A stretch of 5,350 nt of DNA from assembly GCA_010671975.1 (NCBI GenBank), contig JAAHIA010000349.1, forward strand, positions 1-5,350. Direction: 5' to 3'. Position 1 is the stretch's first letter; the number at the start of each line of letters is the position of its first letter. Below the pieces are notes generated by a model. The model worked only from the letters and a program-made list of their open reading frames with translations. It ran no database searches and was not told where the DNA came from. Both the position numbers and the translations under genes were made by a program. This document shows positions 5,069 through 5,350 of this stretch, one piece after another. The DNA comes from Leptolyngbya sp. SIO4C1. Lineage in GTDB: Bacteria; Cyanobacteriota; Cyanobacteriia; Phormidesmidales; Phormidesmidaceae.

Positions 5069-5074
5069 GATAAT
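5069..5074 (+). promoter_or_regulatory. Possible -10 box of the DUF928 gene
   Basis: GATAAT lies 23 bases before the ATG at 5098 and overlaps the first of two direct repeats TAGCGAT (5065-5071 and 5079-5085). No -35 hexamer is visible. If used, the leader would be only about 15-20 nt and would exclude the hairpins further upstream. Confidence 0.25.
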
Positions 5075-5097
5075 GCCATAGCGATGACAGTAAGCCA

Positions 5098-5350
5098 ATG
5101 ACTAAACAGTTTTTAACAAAAGCTTTAATCTGTCTCTGTATAGTGCCGTCTCTAATAGCAGCAACAGGACTGGCCTGGGCCGACAGCGCTGAAGAGGCTA
5201 CTCCTGAGGATGTTCTATCTGTCGCTCCAAGCTACTTTAGGCCCGTAAATCCTTCGGCGCCACAGTCTCCGAGTACCACCACCGGAACGCGACGGGGAGG
5301 TTGTTTTGATGGTCAGGTTTCACCCGCAATTTTGGCCCCTTACAGCTTTG
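5098..5350 (+). CDS. DUF928 protein, N-terminal part (cut by the window edge)
   Basis: The frame starts at an ATG and runs open for 84 codons to the edge. Residues 8-27 are a hydrophobic signal-peptide core after Lys3 and Lys8, with Ala-Trp-Ala (26-28) as the likely cleavage site, so the protein is probably exported. A low-complexity Ser/Pro/Thr linker (about 50-62) leads into Gly-Thr-Arg-Arg-Gly-Gly-Cys (63-69) and Ile-Leu-Ala-Pro (78-81). This is the usual opening of the cyanobacterial DUF928 domain, whose remainder lies beyond the window. DUF928 has no settled biochemical function; its genes often occur near CHAT, TPR or CHASE2 genes, but none is visible here. There is no strong Shine-Dalgarno, so the start rests on the signal peptide. 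An earlier start is unlikely. Confidence 0.8.
   Translation, partial: MTKQFLTKALICLCIVPSLIAATGLAWADSAEEATPEDVLSVAPSYFRPVNPSAPQSPSTTTGTRRGGCFDGQVSPAILAPYSF

Overview
The window looks like cyanobacterial chromosome. Three copies of the octamer GCGATCGC (the HIP1 palindrome typical of many cyanobacterial genomes) occur in 5.35 kb. One gene is closely similar to the methyltransferase of the cyanobacterial tocopherol/plastoquinone pathway (Synechocystis sll0418 type). The gene at the right edge begins a DUF928 protein, a family found mainly in cyanobacteria. The genus cannot be fixed from the sequence.

Layout, left to right. Positions 2-67 may hold the last codons of an upstream plus-strand gene. 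A 112-residue DUF4342 protein (148-486, +) follows. Next comes a secreted protein built from 18-residue helical repeats (632-1099, +), preceded by a perfect 10-bp inverted repeat that touches its ribosome binding site. It converges on a large minus-strand gene (1186-3684) for an S8 subtilisin/kexin-like serine protease with two C-terminal P/Homo B domains; a long imperfect hairpin lies between the two genes. Upstream of the protease, on the same strand, is the MPBQ/MSBQ methyltransferase (3854-4843, -). The 169-bp gap between them contains competing inverted repeats that could end or attenuate readthrough. A 254-bp divergent intergenic region (4844-5097) carries a consensus -10 box for the methyltransferase and a run of hairpins ahead of the truncated DUF928 gene (5098 to the edge, +).

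The genes do not form an obvious pathway. The methyltransferase is a housekeeping enzyme of prenylquinone synthesis, probably membrane-anchored. The repeat protein and the DUF928 protein are predicted exports. The protease has no visible signal peptide and may be intracellular or leave by another route. I see no mobile element, CRISPR array, tRNA, rRNA or clear defence system. The most unusual items are the near-identical 108-bp dimer repeat in the exported coiled-coil protein, the two-state hairpin arrangement between the methyltransferase and protease genes, and the hairpin cluster upstream of the DUF928 gene.
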